Positions 1-7,265 of a DNA stretch of 64,000 nt are shown here, in pieces (the stretch's first letter is position 1; every line of letters starts with the position of its first letter). Origin of the DNA: Streptomyces viridochromogenes. GTDB taxonomy: Bacteria > Actinomycetota > Actinomycetes > Streptomycetales > Streptomycetaceae. Both the position numbers and the translations under genes were made by a program. Location of the stretch: assembly GCF_001270495.1 (NCBI RefSeq), contig NZ_LGUR01000205.1:1-64000 (forward strand), written 5' to 3'. Below the pieces are notes generated by a model. That model was given only the letters and a program-made list of their open reading frames with translations, was not told where the DNA came from and ran no database searches.

Positions 1-603
1 GGCGTCCGGCGTGATCTTGTTGTCCGTACGGACGACGGAGACGTCACCCTTGCCGCTCTCCGCGTCGACCTTCCAGCCCTGCCCGGAGATCCAGTTGAGG
101 AACGCCACGTCCTGGGTGTTGCCGAGCTGCGGCGTGGCGATCTTCCTGCCCTTGACGTCCTTCAGGGACTTGATCTTCTCGGGGTTGACGACCAGCTTCA
201 CGCCACCCGAGGCCGACCCGGAGATGATCCGCAGGTTGGTGCCGTTCGACTTGAGGTAGCCGTTGATGGCGGGGGAGGGCCCGATCCAGCCGATGTCGAT
301 GGACTGGGAGTTGAGCGCCTCGATCTCCGAGGGGCCGGCGTTGAACGTGGCGTACTCCGCCGTCGTGCCGCCCAGCTCCTTCTGGAACAGCCCCTCGTGC
401 CGGCCGACCAGCGCCGTGGCGTGGGTGAGGTTCCCGAAGTAGCCGATCCGCACCGAGTCCAGGCCGTCGACCTTGGCCGCCCCGGCGATGGCGTGCTCCG
501 TGTTCTCCTTGGCCTGGGAGCCGTAGCCGCAGGCCGCGAGGGCCAGCAGCGGCAGCGCGGCCAGGACGGCGAACGTCCGTCGGAGGGCGGGGGTGGCAGG
601 CAC
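1..603 (-). CDS. ABC transporter substrate-binding lipoprotein, aliphatic sulfonate/nitrate type (3' end outside window)
   Basis: Only the first 201 codons are inside the window; the gene continues past the left edge. The product is a solute-binding lipoprotein of an ABC importer, probably for sulfonates or a related sulfur source. The start is a GTG with GAGG about 10 nt upstream. A lipoprotein signal is visible: basic MPATPALRR, a hydrophobic core, and the lipobox LAAC with the modified Cys at residue 25. The mature part has SsuA/NrtA/TauA-like segments: VRIGYFGNLTHA, GWIGPSPAING, and a domain hinge around LKDVKGRKIATPQLGNTQD. It is the last visible gene of the sulfur operon, 207 bp after cysN, so a sulfur compound is the likely ligand. 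That substrate is inferred from context; nitrate or taurine binding cannot be excluded from this fragment. Confidence 0.8.
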   Translation of the reverse strand, partial: MPATPALRRTFAVLAALPLLALAACGYGSQAKENTEHAIAGAAKVDGLDSVRIGYFGNLTHATALVGRHEGLFQKELGGTTAEYATFNAGPSEIEALNSQSIDIGWIGPSPAINGYLKSNGTNLRIISGSASGGVKLVVNPEKIKSLKDVKGRKIATPQLGNTQDVAFLNWISGQGWKVDAESGKGDVSVVRTDNKITPDA

Positions 604-642
604 GGGAGGTGTTCCTCTCGGTGGCCCGGCGCTACGCCCGTG

Positions 643-717
643 TCAGGTCGTGGCCGGGGAGTCGGCAGGTTCGTACGGAACGGCGCGCATGCGGTGCACG
701 CGGGTCAGCGCACACAT
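643..717 (-). CDS. possible 24-aa upstream ORF before the sulfonate-binding protein gene
   Basis: This short frame starts with ATG, has GGAG 7 nt upstream, and ends 39 nt before the GTG of the lipoprotein gene. The peptide is MCALTRVHRMRAVPYEPADS plus four residues, with Cys as the second amino acid. Its strong ribosome site and position suggest a regulatory leader, perhaps sensing cysteine supply during translation. No family is recognised and there is no direct evidence of translation. Confidence 0.3.
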   Translation of the reverse strand: MCALTRVHRMRAVPYEPADSPATT

Positions 718-809
718 CGCGCCACTCCGCCCTGCCCGCTGCCGACGGCGCCGCTGCCGACGCGGCCGCCCTCCTTCGCGAACGTGGAGTAGACGTCGTG
801 GGCCTTCAT
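705..809 (-). CDS. possible 34-aa ORF immediately after cysN
   Basis: The ATG lies one base after the cysN stop codon, so it could be translated by coupling. The peptide begins MKAHDVYSTFAKEGG and then becomes Gly/Ser/Val-rich. Its stop overlaps the start of the 24-aa frame, so the two form a chain from cysN towards the binding-protein gene. It may be only a chance frame in a leader region. It resembles nothing I recognise. Confidence 0.2.
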   Translation of the reverse strand: MKAHDVYSTFAKEGGRVGSGAVGSGQGGVARCVR

Positions 810-810
810 G

Positions 811-2145
811 TCAGAAGTCCCACCCGTCGTCCTCGGCCTCGTCCTTGACCGGCTCCGGCGAGGCGAACGACTCGCCGACCATGCCCGCGGTGAGCGTGGT
901 GCCGTCGTTCGGGTCGATCAGGATGAACGATCCGGTACGGCGGGAGTCGGCGTAGGAGTCGACCGGCAGCGGCTCGGCGGTGCGGATCTTCACCCGGCCG
1001 ATGTCGTTGGCGACGAGCTGTCCCGGGTGCGGGTGCAGGGACAGGTCGTCGAGCGTGAGCCGGGACGGGATGTCCTTGACGATCGCCTTGACCGTGCGGG
1101 TGCCGTGCTTGAGCAGCACCCGGTGACCGACCGTCAGCGGGGCGTCGGCGACATGGCAGACGGTGGCCTCGATGTCCTGGGTCGTCGCGGGCGCGTCCTT
1201 GGTCGGCACGATCAGGTCGCCGCGCGAGATGTCGATGTCGTCCTCCAGCAGGAGGGTCACCGACTGCGTGGTCCACGCGATGTCCACGGGCTCGCCCAGC
1301 AGGTCGATGCCGGTGATCTTCGACGTACGGCCCGACGGCAGCACGGTCACCGACTCGCCGACCCGGAAGGAACCGGCGGCGATCTGACCGGCGTAGCCCC
1401 GGTAGTCGGGGAGCTCGGCGGTCTGCGGCCGGATCACGTACTGCACGGGCAGCCGGGCGTGGCAGTGGCTCAGGTCGTGGGTGACCGGGACCGTCTCCAG
1501 GTGCTCCAGGAAGGTCGGCCCGCCGTACCAGTCCATGTTCGCGGACGGGTCCACCACGTTGTCGCCGGCCAGCGCCGAGATCGGGATCGCGGTGATCTCC
1601 GGGACGCCCAGTTCGAGCGCGTACGCCGTGAACTCCTCGGCGATCGCGGCGAACACGGGCTCCTGGTAGTCGACCAGGTCCATCTTGTTCACGGCGAGCA
1701 CGACGTGCGGCACCCGGAGGAGGGCCGCGATCGCCGCGTGCCGGCGGGTCTGCTCGACGACGCCGTTGCGGGCGTCGACGAGGATCACCGTCAGCTCGGC
1801 CGTCGACGCGCCGGTGACCATGTTGCGGGTGTACTGCACATGGCCGGGGGTGTCGGCGAGGATGAACCGGCGCCGGGGCGTGGCGAAGTAGCGGTACGCC
1901 ACATCGATCGTGATGCCCTGCTCACGCTCGGCCCGCAGGCCGTCCGTCAGCAGCGCCAGGTCGGGCGCCTCCTGGCCGCGGTTGCGGGAGGCGTGCTCCA
2001 CGGCCTCCAGCTGGTCGGCGAGCACCGACTTGGAGTCGTGCAGCAGCCGGCCGACCAGGGTGGACTTGCCGTCGTCGACGGAGCCCGCGGTGGCGAACCG
2101 CAGCAGGGTGGTGGCCGAGAGCTCCTCGGTCGTGATCGTGCTCAT
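811..2145 (-). CDS. cysN: sulfate adenylyltransferase subunit 1 (CysN, GTPase subunit)
   Basis: CysN couples GTP hydrolysis to the CysD reaction that makes adenosine 5'-phosphosulfate (APS) from sulfate and ATP. The 444-aa protein has the translation-factor GTPase motifs in order: P-loop GSVDDGKS at residues 21-28, DTPGH at about 97-101, and NKMD at 153-156. EF-Tu-like beta-barrel domains follow. The length matches actinobacterial CysN proteins that lack a fused CysC domain, and a separate cysC is present here. The start follows the cysD stop by two bases, so the two subunits are almost certainly co-translated. Cytoplasmic. Confidence 0.97.
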   Translation of the reverse strand: MSTITTEELSATTLLRFATAGSVDDGKSTLVGRLLHDSKSVLADQLEAVEHASRNRGQEAPDLALLTDGLRAEREQGITIDVAYRYFATPRRRFILADTPGHVQYTRNMVTGASTAELTVILVDARNGVVEQTRRHAAIAALLRVPHVVLAVNKMDLVDYQEPVFAAIAEEFTAYALELGVPEITAIPISALAGDNVVDPSANMDWYGGPTFLEHLETVPVTHDLSHCHARLPVQYVIRPQTAELPDYRGYAGQIAAGSFRVGESVTVLPSGRTSKITGIDLLGEPVDIAWTTQSVTLLLEDDIDISRGDLIVPTKDAPATTQDIEATVCHVADAPLTVGHRVLLKHGTRTVKAIVKDIPSRLTLDDLSLHPHPGQLVANDIGRVKIRTAEPLPVDSYADSRRTGSFILIDPNDGTTLTAGMVGESFASPEPVKDEAEDDGWDF

Positions 2146-2147
2146 GC

Positions 2148-3095
2148 TTAGAAGTACCCCTCGCGCTTACGGTCTTCCATCGCGGCCTCGGAGAGCTTGT
2201 CGTCGGCACGGGTGGCGCCGCGCTCGGTGAGCCGGGAGGCGGCGATCTCGGCGATCACCTGCTCCAGGGTCACGGCGTCGGAGTCGACGGCACCCGTGCA
2301 GGACATGTCACCGACGGTCCGGTAGCGGATGAGCCGCCTCTCGACGGTCTCGCCCTCCTTGGGCCCGCCCCACTCGCCCGCGGTCAGCCACATGCCGCTG
2401 CGGGCGAACACGTCACGCTCGTGCGCGAAGTAGATCTCCGGCAGCTCGATGCCCTCACGGGCGATGTACTGCCAGACGTCGAGCTCGGTCCAGTTGGACA
2501 GCGGGAACACGCGCACATGCTCGCCGGGCGCGTGGCGGCCGTTGTACAGGTTCCACAGCTCGGGCCGCTGGCGGCGCGGGTCCCACTGCGAGAACTCGTC
2601 CCGCAGCGAGAAGACGCGCTCCTTGGCCCGCGCCTTCTCCTCGTCCCGGCGTCCGCCGCCGAACACCGCGTCGAACTTCTCGCTCTGGATCTTCTCCGTC
2701 AGCGGCACCGTCTGCAGCGGGTTACGCGTCCCGTCCGGGCGCTCCTTGAGCACACCCCGGTCGATGTAGTCCTGCACCGACGCGACGTGCAGCCGCAGGT
2801 TGTGCTTCTCGACCGTACGGTCGCGGTACTCGATGACCTCGGGGAAGTTGTGCCCCGTGTCGACGTGCAGCAGCGTGAAGGGCACCGGCGCCGGCGCGAA
2901 CGCCTTCAGCGCCAGGTGCAGCATGACGATGGAGTCCTTGCCGCCGGAGAACAGGATCACCGGCCGCTCGAACTCGCCCGCCACCTCACGGAAGATGTGG
3001 ACGGCCTCGGATTCCAGCGCGTCCAGGTGGGAGAGGGCGTACGGGGAGTCCGTACCGTCTTCGCCCCCCTTGACCGTGGCAACGGTCGTCGTCAT
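2148..3095 (-). CDS. cysD: sulfate adenylyltransferase subunit 2 (CysD)
   Basis: CysD is the catalytic ATP sulfurylase subunit, forming APS with CysN. The 315-aa protein carries the PP-loop SGGKDS at residues 50-55. It also has the family segments HVDTGHNFPE, FGGGRRDEEKARAKER and FPLSNWTELDVWQYI, and it ends in the typical EDRKREGYF. The chosen ATG overlaps the cysC stop as ATGA. Longer upstream frames lack family similarity. The overlap upstream and the 2-bp gap downstream place it firmly in the sulfate reduction operon. Confidence 0.97.
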   Translation of the reverse strand: MTTTVATVKGGEDGTDSPYALSHLDALESEAVHIFREVAGEFERPVILFSGGKDSIVMLHLALKAFAPAPVPFTLLHVDTGHNFPEVIEYRDRTVEKHNLRLHVASVQDYIDRGVLKERPDGTRNPLQTVPLTEKIQSEKFDAVFGGGRRDEEKARAKERVFSLRDEFSQWDPRRQRPELWNLYNGRHAPGEHVRVFPLSNWTELDVWQYIAREGIELPEIYFAHERDVFARSGMWLTAGEWGGPKEGETVERRLIRYRTVGDMSCTGAVDSDAVTLEQVIAEIAASRLTERGATRADDKLSEAAMEDRKREGYF

Positions 3096-3628
3096 GCCAG
3101 TCCCCTCTCGGTGAGCAGCGCGTGGACCGCGCCCGCGGATTCCTGGACGGTCTGGTTCTGGGACTCGATGCGCAGATCGGGCGACTCGGGCGCCTCGTAC
3201 GGGTCGTCGACCCCGGTCAGTCCGCTCAGCTCGCCGGCGGCCTGCTTGGCGTAAAGACCCTTCACATCGCGTACGGAGCACACCTCGACCGGAGTGGCCA
3301 CGTGCACCTCGATGTACGCCGTCCCGCTCTCCTGGTGGCGCCCCCGCACCGCGTCGCGGCTGTCGGCGTAGGGCGCGATCACCGGGACGAGCGCCTTCAC
3401 GCCGTTACGGGCGAGCAGTTCGGCGAGGAAGCCGATGCGCTGCACGTTGGTGTGCCGGTCCTCGCGGCTGAAGCCGAGGCCCGCCGAGATGAACTCGCGG
3501 ATCTCGTCGCCGTCGAGCACCTCGACGCGGTGGCCCTCCTCGCGGAGCCGGCCGGCCAGCTCGTAGGCGATGGTGGTCTTGCCGGCGCTCGGCAGACCCG
3601 TGAGCCAGACGGTGGCTCCGCTCGTCAC
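3092..3628 (-). CDS. cysC: adenylyl-sulfate kinase (CysC)
   Basis: APS kinase phosphorylates APS to PAPS. The Walker A motif GLPSAGKT is at residues 11-18, followed by LDGDEIREF, the FSREDRHTNVQRIGFLA helix and DVKGLYAKQAAGE. The GTG start has GGAG six bases upstream and gives the usual ~178-aa length. An in-frame ATG at 3688 would add 20 residues, encoded mostly by a tandem 9-bp repeat, and has no Shine-Dalgarno site, though it lies just after the cysH stop. Having both PAPS-forming CysC and APS-type CysH means APS is drawn on by two routes. PAPS would serve sulfotransferases or an alternative reduction path. Confidence 0.92.
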   Translation of the reverse strand: MTSGATVWLTGLPSAGKTTIAYELAGRLREEGHRVEVLDGDEIREFISAGLGFSREDRHTNVQRIGFLAELLARNGVKALVPVIAPYADSRDAVRGRHQESGTAYIEVHVATPVEVCSVRDVKGLYAKQAAGELSGLTGVDDPYEAPESPDLRIESQNQTVQESAGAVHALLTERGLA

Positions 3629-3643
3629 GTGGTTCTCCAAATT

Positions 3644-3679
3644 CGCAGAATCCGCGGAAAACGCAGAAAACGTAGAAAA
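3644..3679 (-). repeat. four tandem 9-bp units at the cysH-cysC junction
   Basis: On the plus strand the units read CGCAGAATC, CGCGGAAAA, CGCAGAAAA and CGTAGAAAA. The A/T content is well above that of the neighbours. If read from the upstream ATG of cysC, each unit encodes Phe-Ser-Ala/Thr or Asp-Ser-Ala. With the GTG start, the array is untranslated spacer between cysH and cysC. Confidence 0.7.
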
Positions 3680-3691
3680 CTCGGTCATGGG

Positions 3692-4402
3692 TCAGCCGTG
3701 CAGCCCGCACTCGGTCTTGGCGCGGCCCGCCCAGCGGCCGGCGCGCGCGTCCTCGCCCTCCAGGACCCGGCGGGTGCAGGGCGCGCAGCCGACGGAGGCG
3801 TAACCGTCCATCAGCAGCGGGTTGGTGAGGACGCCGTGCTCGGCGACGTAGGCGTCCACGTCGTCCTGGCTCCAGCGGGCGATCGGGGAGATCTTCACCT
3901 TCTGGCGCTTGTCGTCCCAGCCGACGACCGGGGTGTTCGCCCGGGTCGGGGACTCGTCGCGGCGCAGTCCGGTCGCCCAGGCCACATAGCCCTTCAGGCC
4001 CCGCTCCAGCGGCTCGACCTTGCGGAGCTTGCAGCACAGGTCGGGGTCGCGGTCGTGCAGCCGGGGGCCGTACTCGGCGTCCTGCTCGGCGACCGTCTGA
4101 CGGGGGGTGAGGGTGATGACGTTGACGTCCATCACGGCCTCGACCGCGTCCCGGGTGCCGATGGTCTCCTCGAAGTGGTAGCCGGTGTCGAGGAACACGA
4201 CGTCCACCCCGGGCCTCGCGCGGGACGCGAGGTGGGCGACCACCGCGTCCTCCATCGACGAGGTCACGCAGAAGCGGTCCCCGAAGGTGTCGACCGCCCA
4301 CTGGAGGATCTCCAGCGCGGAGGCGTCCTCCAGGTCGCGGCCCGCCTGCTCGGCGAGCGCCTTCAGATCGTCTGTCGTGCGCTCTTCCTGAAGTGTCGTC
4401 AT
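3692..4402 (-). CDS. cysH: adenylyl-sulfate (APS) reductase, iron-sulfur type
   Basis: This enzyme reduces APS to sulfite and AMP with a thiol donor. The 236-aa protein has the PP-loop-like segment VTSSMEDAV and the four cysteines of the assimilatory APS reductase [4Fe-4S] cluster: Cys123-Cys124 (DPDLCCKLRK) and Cys206/Cys209 (GCAPCTR). The C-terminal KTECGLHG carries the nucleophilic Cys. The CC...CxxC set marks it as an APS reductase rather than a cluster-free PAPS reductase. The ATG overlaps the stop of the preceding small gene as ATGA and has a G-rich ribosome site. Confidence 0.95.
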   Translation of the reverse strand: MTTLQEERTTDDLKALAEQAGRDLEDASALEILQWAVDTFGDRFCVTSSMEDAVVAHLASRARPGVDVVFLDTGYHFEETIGTRDAVEAVMDVNVITLTPRQTVAEQDAEYGPRLHDRDPDLCCKLRKVEPLERGLKGYVAWATGLRRDESPTRANTPVVGWDDKRQKVKISPIARWSQDDVDAYVAEHGVLTNPLLMDGYASVGCAPCTRRVLEGEDARAGRWAGRAKTECGLHG

Positions 4403-4587
4403 ATCTGTTTTCCCCCTGCGTCGTGGCGCTGAAGGCCCTGGGCGAGCACCCCGAGGAACTTCAACTGGAATGCGCGGTTGCACGCCGCGCATTCCCACGC
4501 GCCGTGGCTGCCCTCCGAGGCTTCACTGGGCCGGAGGTCCTCGTCGCCGCAGTAGGGGCAGTAGAAGGGGGCGGCCCGCTCGCTCAT
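4399..4587 (-). CDS. small zinc-ribbon-like protein of the sulfur operon
   Basis: The 62-aa product has two CxxC pairs, CPYCGDED at residues 10-13 and CAACNRAF in the middle, which together look like a zinc ribbon or rubredoxin-like metal site. It overlaps sir upstream and cysH downstream by 4 nt each (ATGA), so it is translationally coupled to both. From memory, a small protein in this position is common in Streptomyces sulfate assimilation operons. Its function is not known to me. A structural or electron-transfer role with sulfite or APS reductase is possible but unproven. Confidence 0.85.
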   Translation of the reverse strand: MSERAAPFYCPYCGDEDLRPSEASEGSHGAWECAACNRAFQLKFLGVLAQGLQRHDAGGKQI

Positions 4588-6281
4588 GAGAGGGCCTCCT
4601 CGGAGGCGCGCGCGGCCCAGGTGGCGAACCGCTCGCCTTCCTCGCGCTCCGCCTGGAAGCGCTTGAGGACCCGCTCGACGTAGTCGGGCAGCTCGTCGGA
4701 GGTGACCTTCAGGCCACGCACCTTGCGCCCGAACCCGGCCTCCAGACCGAGCGCGCCACCGAGGTGCACCTGGTAGCCCTCGACCTGCTCGCCCTGGTCG
4801 TTCAGGACCAGCTGGCCCTTGAGACCGATGTCCGCAACCTGGATACGCGCGCAGGCGTTCGGGCAGCCGTTGAGGTTGATGGTGAGCGGCTCGTCGAAGT
4901 CCGGGATGCGGCGCTCCAGTTCGTCGATCAGCTGGGAGCCGCGCGCCTTCGTCTCGACGATGGCGAGCTTGCAGTACTCGATGCCGGTGCAGGCCATGGT
5001 GCCGCGCCGGAACGGAGAGGGCTTGGCCGTCAGGTCCAGTGCCTCCAGGGCCTCGACCAGCGGCTCGACCTGCGCTTCCTCGACATCGAGGACGATCATC
5101 TTCTGCTCGACGGTGGTCCGGATCCGGCCCGAACCGTGGGCCTCGGCCACCTCGGCGATCTTCGTCAGCGTGGCGCCGTCGACCCGGCCGACGCGTGGCG
5201 CGAAACCGACGTAGAAACGGCCGTCCTTCTGCCGGTGCACACCGACGTGGTCACGCCAGCGCTCGGTGGGCTCGGCGGGCGCGGGACCGTCGGCCAGCTT
5301 CCGCTTGAGGTACTCGTCCTCCAGGATCTGGCGGAACTTCTCCGGGCCCCAGTCCGCGACCAGGAACTTCAGACGGGCCCTCGTGCGCAGGCGCCGGTAT
5401 CCGTAGTCGCGGAAGATTCCGACCACGCCCGCCCAGACGTCCGGGACCTCCGCCAGCGGCACCCAGGCGCCGAGCCGGACGCCGATCTTCGGGTTGGTCG
5501 ACAGGCCGCCGCCGACCCACAGGTCGAAGCCGGGGCCGTGCTCGGGGTGGTCGACGCCGACGAACGCGATGTCGTTGATCTCGTGGACCACGTCGAGGAG
5601 CGGGGAGCCGGAGATCGCCGTCTTGAACTTGCGGGGCAGGTTGGAGAACTCCTTGCTGCCGATGTACCGCTCGTGGATCTCGTCGATCGCCCAGGTGCCG
5701 TCGATGATCTCGTCCTCGGCGATACCGGCGACCGGCGAGCCGATGACGACGCGCGGGCAGTCGCCGCAGGCCTCGGTGGTGGACAGCCCGACGGCCTCCA
5801 GCCGGTCCCAGATCTCCGGCACGTCCTCGATGCGGATCCAGTGCAGCTGGATGTTCTGCCGGTCGGTGATGTCCGCGCTGCCGCGCGCGAACTCCTGCGA
5901 GATCTCGCCGATCACCCGCAGCTGCTGGGTGGTGAGGCGACCGCCGTCGATCCGCACCCGCAGCATGAAGTACTTGTCGTCCAGCTCCTCCGGCTCCAGG
6001 ATCGCGGTCTTGCCGCCGTCGATCCCGGGCTTGCGCTGGGTGTACAGGCCCCACCAGCGCATCCGGCCGCGCAGGTCGTTGGGGTCGATCGAGTCGAAGC
6101 CCCGCTTGGAGTAGATCGTCTCAATGCGTGTCCGCACATTGAGACCGTCGTCGTCCTTCTTGAACTGTTCGTTGCCGTTGAGCGGGGTGTGGTGCCCCAT
6201 CGCCCACTGACCCTCACCGCGGTGACGGCTCACCTTGCGGCGGGGAGTCGTGGCGGCAGGTTTCTGCGGGGTGGCGGCCAT
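4584..6281 (-). CDS. sir: assimilatory sulfite reductase, ferredoxin-type, siroheme and [4Fe-4S]
   Basis: Sir reduces sulfite to sulfide with six electrons from ferredoxin. The 565-aa protein has the duplicated nitrite/sulfite reductase half-domains. The cluster and siroheme cysteines are Cys431 and Cys437 (ACTGIEYCK) and Cys473 and Cys477 (NGCPNACAR). Tyr80 in WWGLYTQR and Cys172 in TTEACGDC are 92 residues apart. Mycobacterium SirA has a Tyr-Cys side-chain crosslink with the same spacing. I chose the ATG beginning MAATPQKP because GAAGGA lies about 10 nt upstream; an earlier in-frame ATG would add 20 unsupported residues. It is the first enzyme gene of the operon, 129 nt after the leader peptide, and overlaps the next gene by 4 nt. 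Confidence 0.96.
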   Translation of the reverse strand: MAATPQKPAATTPRRKVSRHRGEGQWAMGHHTPLNGNEQFKKDDDGLNVRTRIETIYSKRGFDSIDPNDLRGRMRWWGLYTQRKPGIDGGKTAILEPEELDDKYFMLRVRIDGGRLTTQQLRVIGEISQEFARGSADITDRQNIQLHWIRIEDVPEIWDRLEAVGLSTTEACGDCPRVVIGSPVAGIAEDEIIDGTWAIDEIHERYIGSKEFSNLPRKFKTAISGSPLLDVVHEINDIAFVGVDHPEHGPGFDLWVGGGLSTNPKIGVRLGAWVPLAEVPDVWAGVVGIFRDYGYRRLRTRARLKFLVADWGPEKFRQILEDEYLKRKLADGPAPAEPTERWRDHVGVHRQKDGRFYVGFAPRVGRVDGATLTKIAEVAEAHGSGRIRTTVEQKMIVLDVEEAQVEPLVEALEALDLTAKPSPFRRGTMACTGIEYCKLAIVETKARGSQLIDELERRIPDFDEPLTINLNGCPNACARIQVADIGLKGQLVLNDQGEQVEGYQVHLGGALGLEAGFGRKVRGLKVTSDELPDYVERVLKRFQAEREEGERFATWAARASEEALS

Positions 6282-6410
6282 GGTTGATACGTCCTTCGGG
6301 ACAGGCGGGAATGCGGCTCTGACCTGCGCATACGCGCGCATGGGTAGATGTGCGCGTCATTGCGCGGGAATGAAGCGAGAAGAGGGAGATGTCGGGCGCT
6401 GCGGGGGCTG

Positions 6411-6494
6411 TCAGCGCGCCGGACAGATGGCGCTGGACATGCGGCCGAGGTCGACGTGCCGCCGACTCACCAAGGCAATTCCAGTTCCAGACAT
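6411..6494 (-). CDS. 27-aa putative leader peptide (SRRHVDL family) of the sulfur operon
   Basis: The peptide is MSGTGIALVSRRHVDLGRMS followed by SAICPAR. It matches a family I recall as putative leader peptide in actinobacteria, marked by SRRHVDLxRxSSAxC and found ahead of sulfur and related nutrient genes. The single Cys is at residue 24, four codons before the stop. The gene precedes sir by 129 nt and probably senses translation state to control the operon. The family match is from memory. Cysteine attenuation as the mechanism is inference. Confidence 0.8.
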   Translation of the reverse strand: MSGTGIALVSRRHVDLGRMSSAICPAR

Positions 6495-6539
6495 GACGGA
6501 AGCGTGTCACGGTGATCTGGACAGCGTCCAGCTTCGCCC

Positions 6540-6580
6540 AATATGTGGACACCCTTGTCTCGTAGCGTGAGACAAGGGTG
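6540..6580 (-). promoter_or_regulatory. perfect 12-bp inverted repeat and possible -10 box upstream of the sulfur leader
   Basis: Arms CACCCTTGTCTC (6550-6561) and GAGACAAGGGTG (6569-6580) are exact reverse complements with a 7-nt spacer. On the minus strand a CATATT box (6545-6540) follows directly and could be a -10 element, putting the transcript start about 40 nt before the leader ATG. The palindrome would then cover the -35 region, as an operator would. It also lies downstream of the GNAT gene, so it could be that gene's terminator; no T-run is present. Confidence 0.5.
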
Positions 6581-6621
6581 GTGTCGGTCACATGGCCCGT
6601 AATGGACCGTTTCTCCCCGGC

Positions 6622-7194
6622 TCAGCCAGGGTAAGCCCCGGGCCACGGACCGGGCGAGGCCACCACGGCCTCCTCCTCGACCTTGGTGTCGAAGAGCTTG
6701 AAGCCACGCCGCAGATAGTTGTCCATGGCGTGCTCCCCGTCCTTGCTGCACGTGTGCAGCCAGACCCGCTTCGTCTGCGCCAGCCCCGGCCAGCGGTCCG
6801 CGAGGTCCCAGGCGCGGGCGGCGCCGTACGAGAGCAGATGTCCGCCGATGCGGCGTCCGCGGAAGGCGGGAATCAGCCCGAAGTACTCGATCTCCACGAC
6901 CCCGTCGTCCTGGGCGCTCAGCTCCACGTACCCCGCGGGCGTCCCCTGGTCGTAGGCGACCCACGTCTCGACACCCGGACGCTCCAGGTGCTCCCGCCAC
7001 CGCGCGTACGTCCAGCTCAGCCGGTCCACCCAGCGGATGTCCCCGCCCACGGACGCGTACAGGAACCGGCTGAACTCGGGGGAGGGCACCCCGGAGCGGA
7101 CGATCCGAACGTCGCCCTCCGGGCCGGCGGCCGGGAGGAGGTCGGTCGGAGAGGTCTGCTCCAGGGACCAGGTGGTCACGGGGATGTTGGTCAT
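6622..7194 (-). CDS. GNAT-family N-acetyltransferase
   Basis: The 190-aa protein resembles acetyl-CoA-dependent N-acetyltransferases. The core motifs are VAYDQGTPAGYVEL (beta 4), VEIEYFGLIPAFRGRRIGG (the V/I-x-R-x-x-R/G-x-G/A acetyl-CoA loop) and a C-terminal NYLRRGFKLFDTK (a family-typical N-Y-x-x-x-G-F strand). The ATG used gives a natural N-terminus; the ribosome site is weak. It is on the same strand as the secreted-protein gene upstream, with about 70 bp between. The acceptor substrate cannot be read from the sequence. Confidence 0.88.
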   Translation of the reverse strand: MTNIPVTTWSLEQTSPTDLLPAAGPEGDVRIVRSGVPSPEFSRFLYASVGGDIRWVDRLSWTYARWREHLERPGVETWVAYDQGTPAGYVELSAQDDGVVEIEYFGLIPAFRGRRIGGHLLSYGAARAWDLADRWPGLAQTKRVWLHTCSKDGEHAMDNYLRRGFKLFDTKVEEEAVVASPGPWPGAYPG

Positions 7195-7265
7195 GACGGC
7201 CAGGGAACCATCCGAGTGGCCGGTCTGTCGATCGGGATCCCCGTGGGCCCGCCCAGGGCGGTCCG

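Noticed and set aside
808..2151. Long plus-strand frame opposite cysN
   Set aside because: It is a high-GC antisense shadow; the minus strand has clear CysN motifs and an operon context.
3629..3688. 20-residue N-terminal extension of CysC from the upstream ATG
   Set aside because: It has no Shine-Dalgarno site and encodes mainly the 9-bp repeat; the GTG has GGAG at good spacing and gives the usual family length. Kept as an alternative only.
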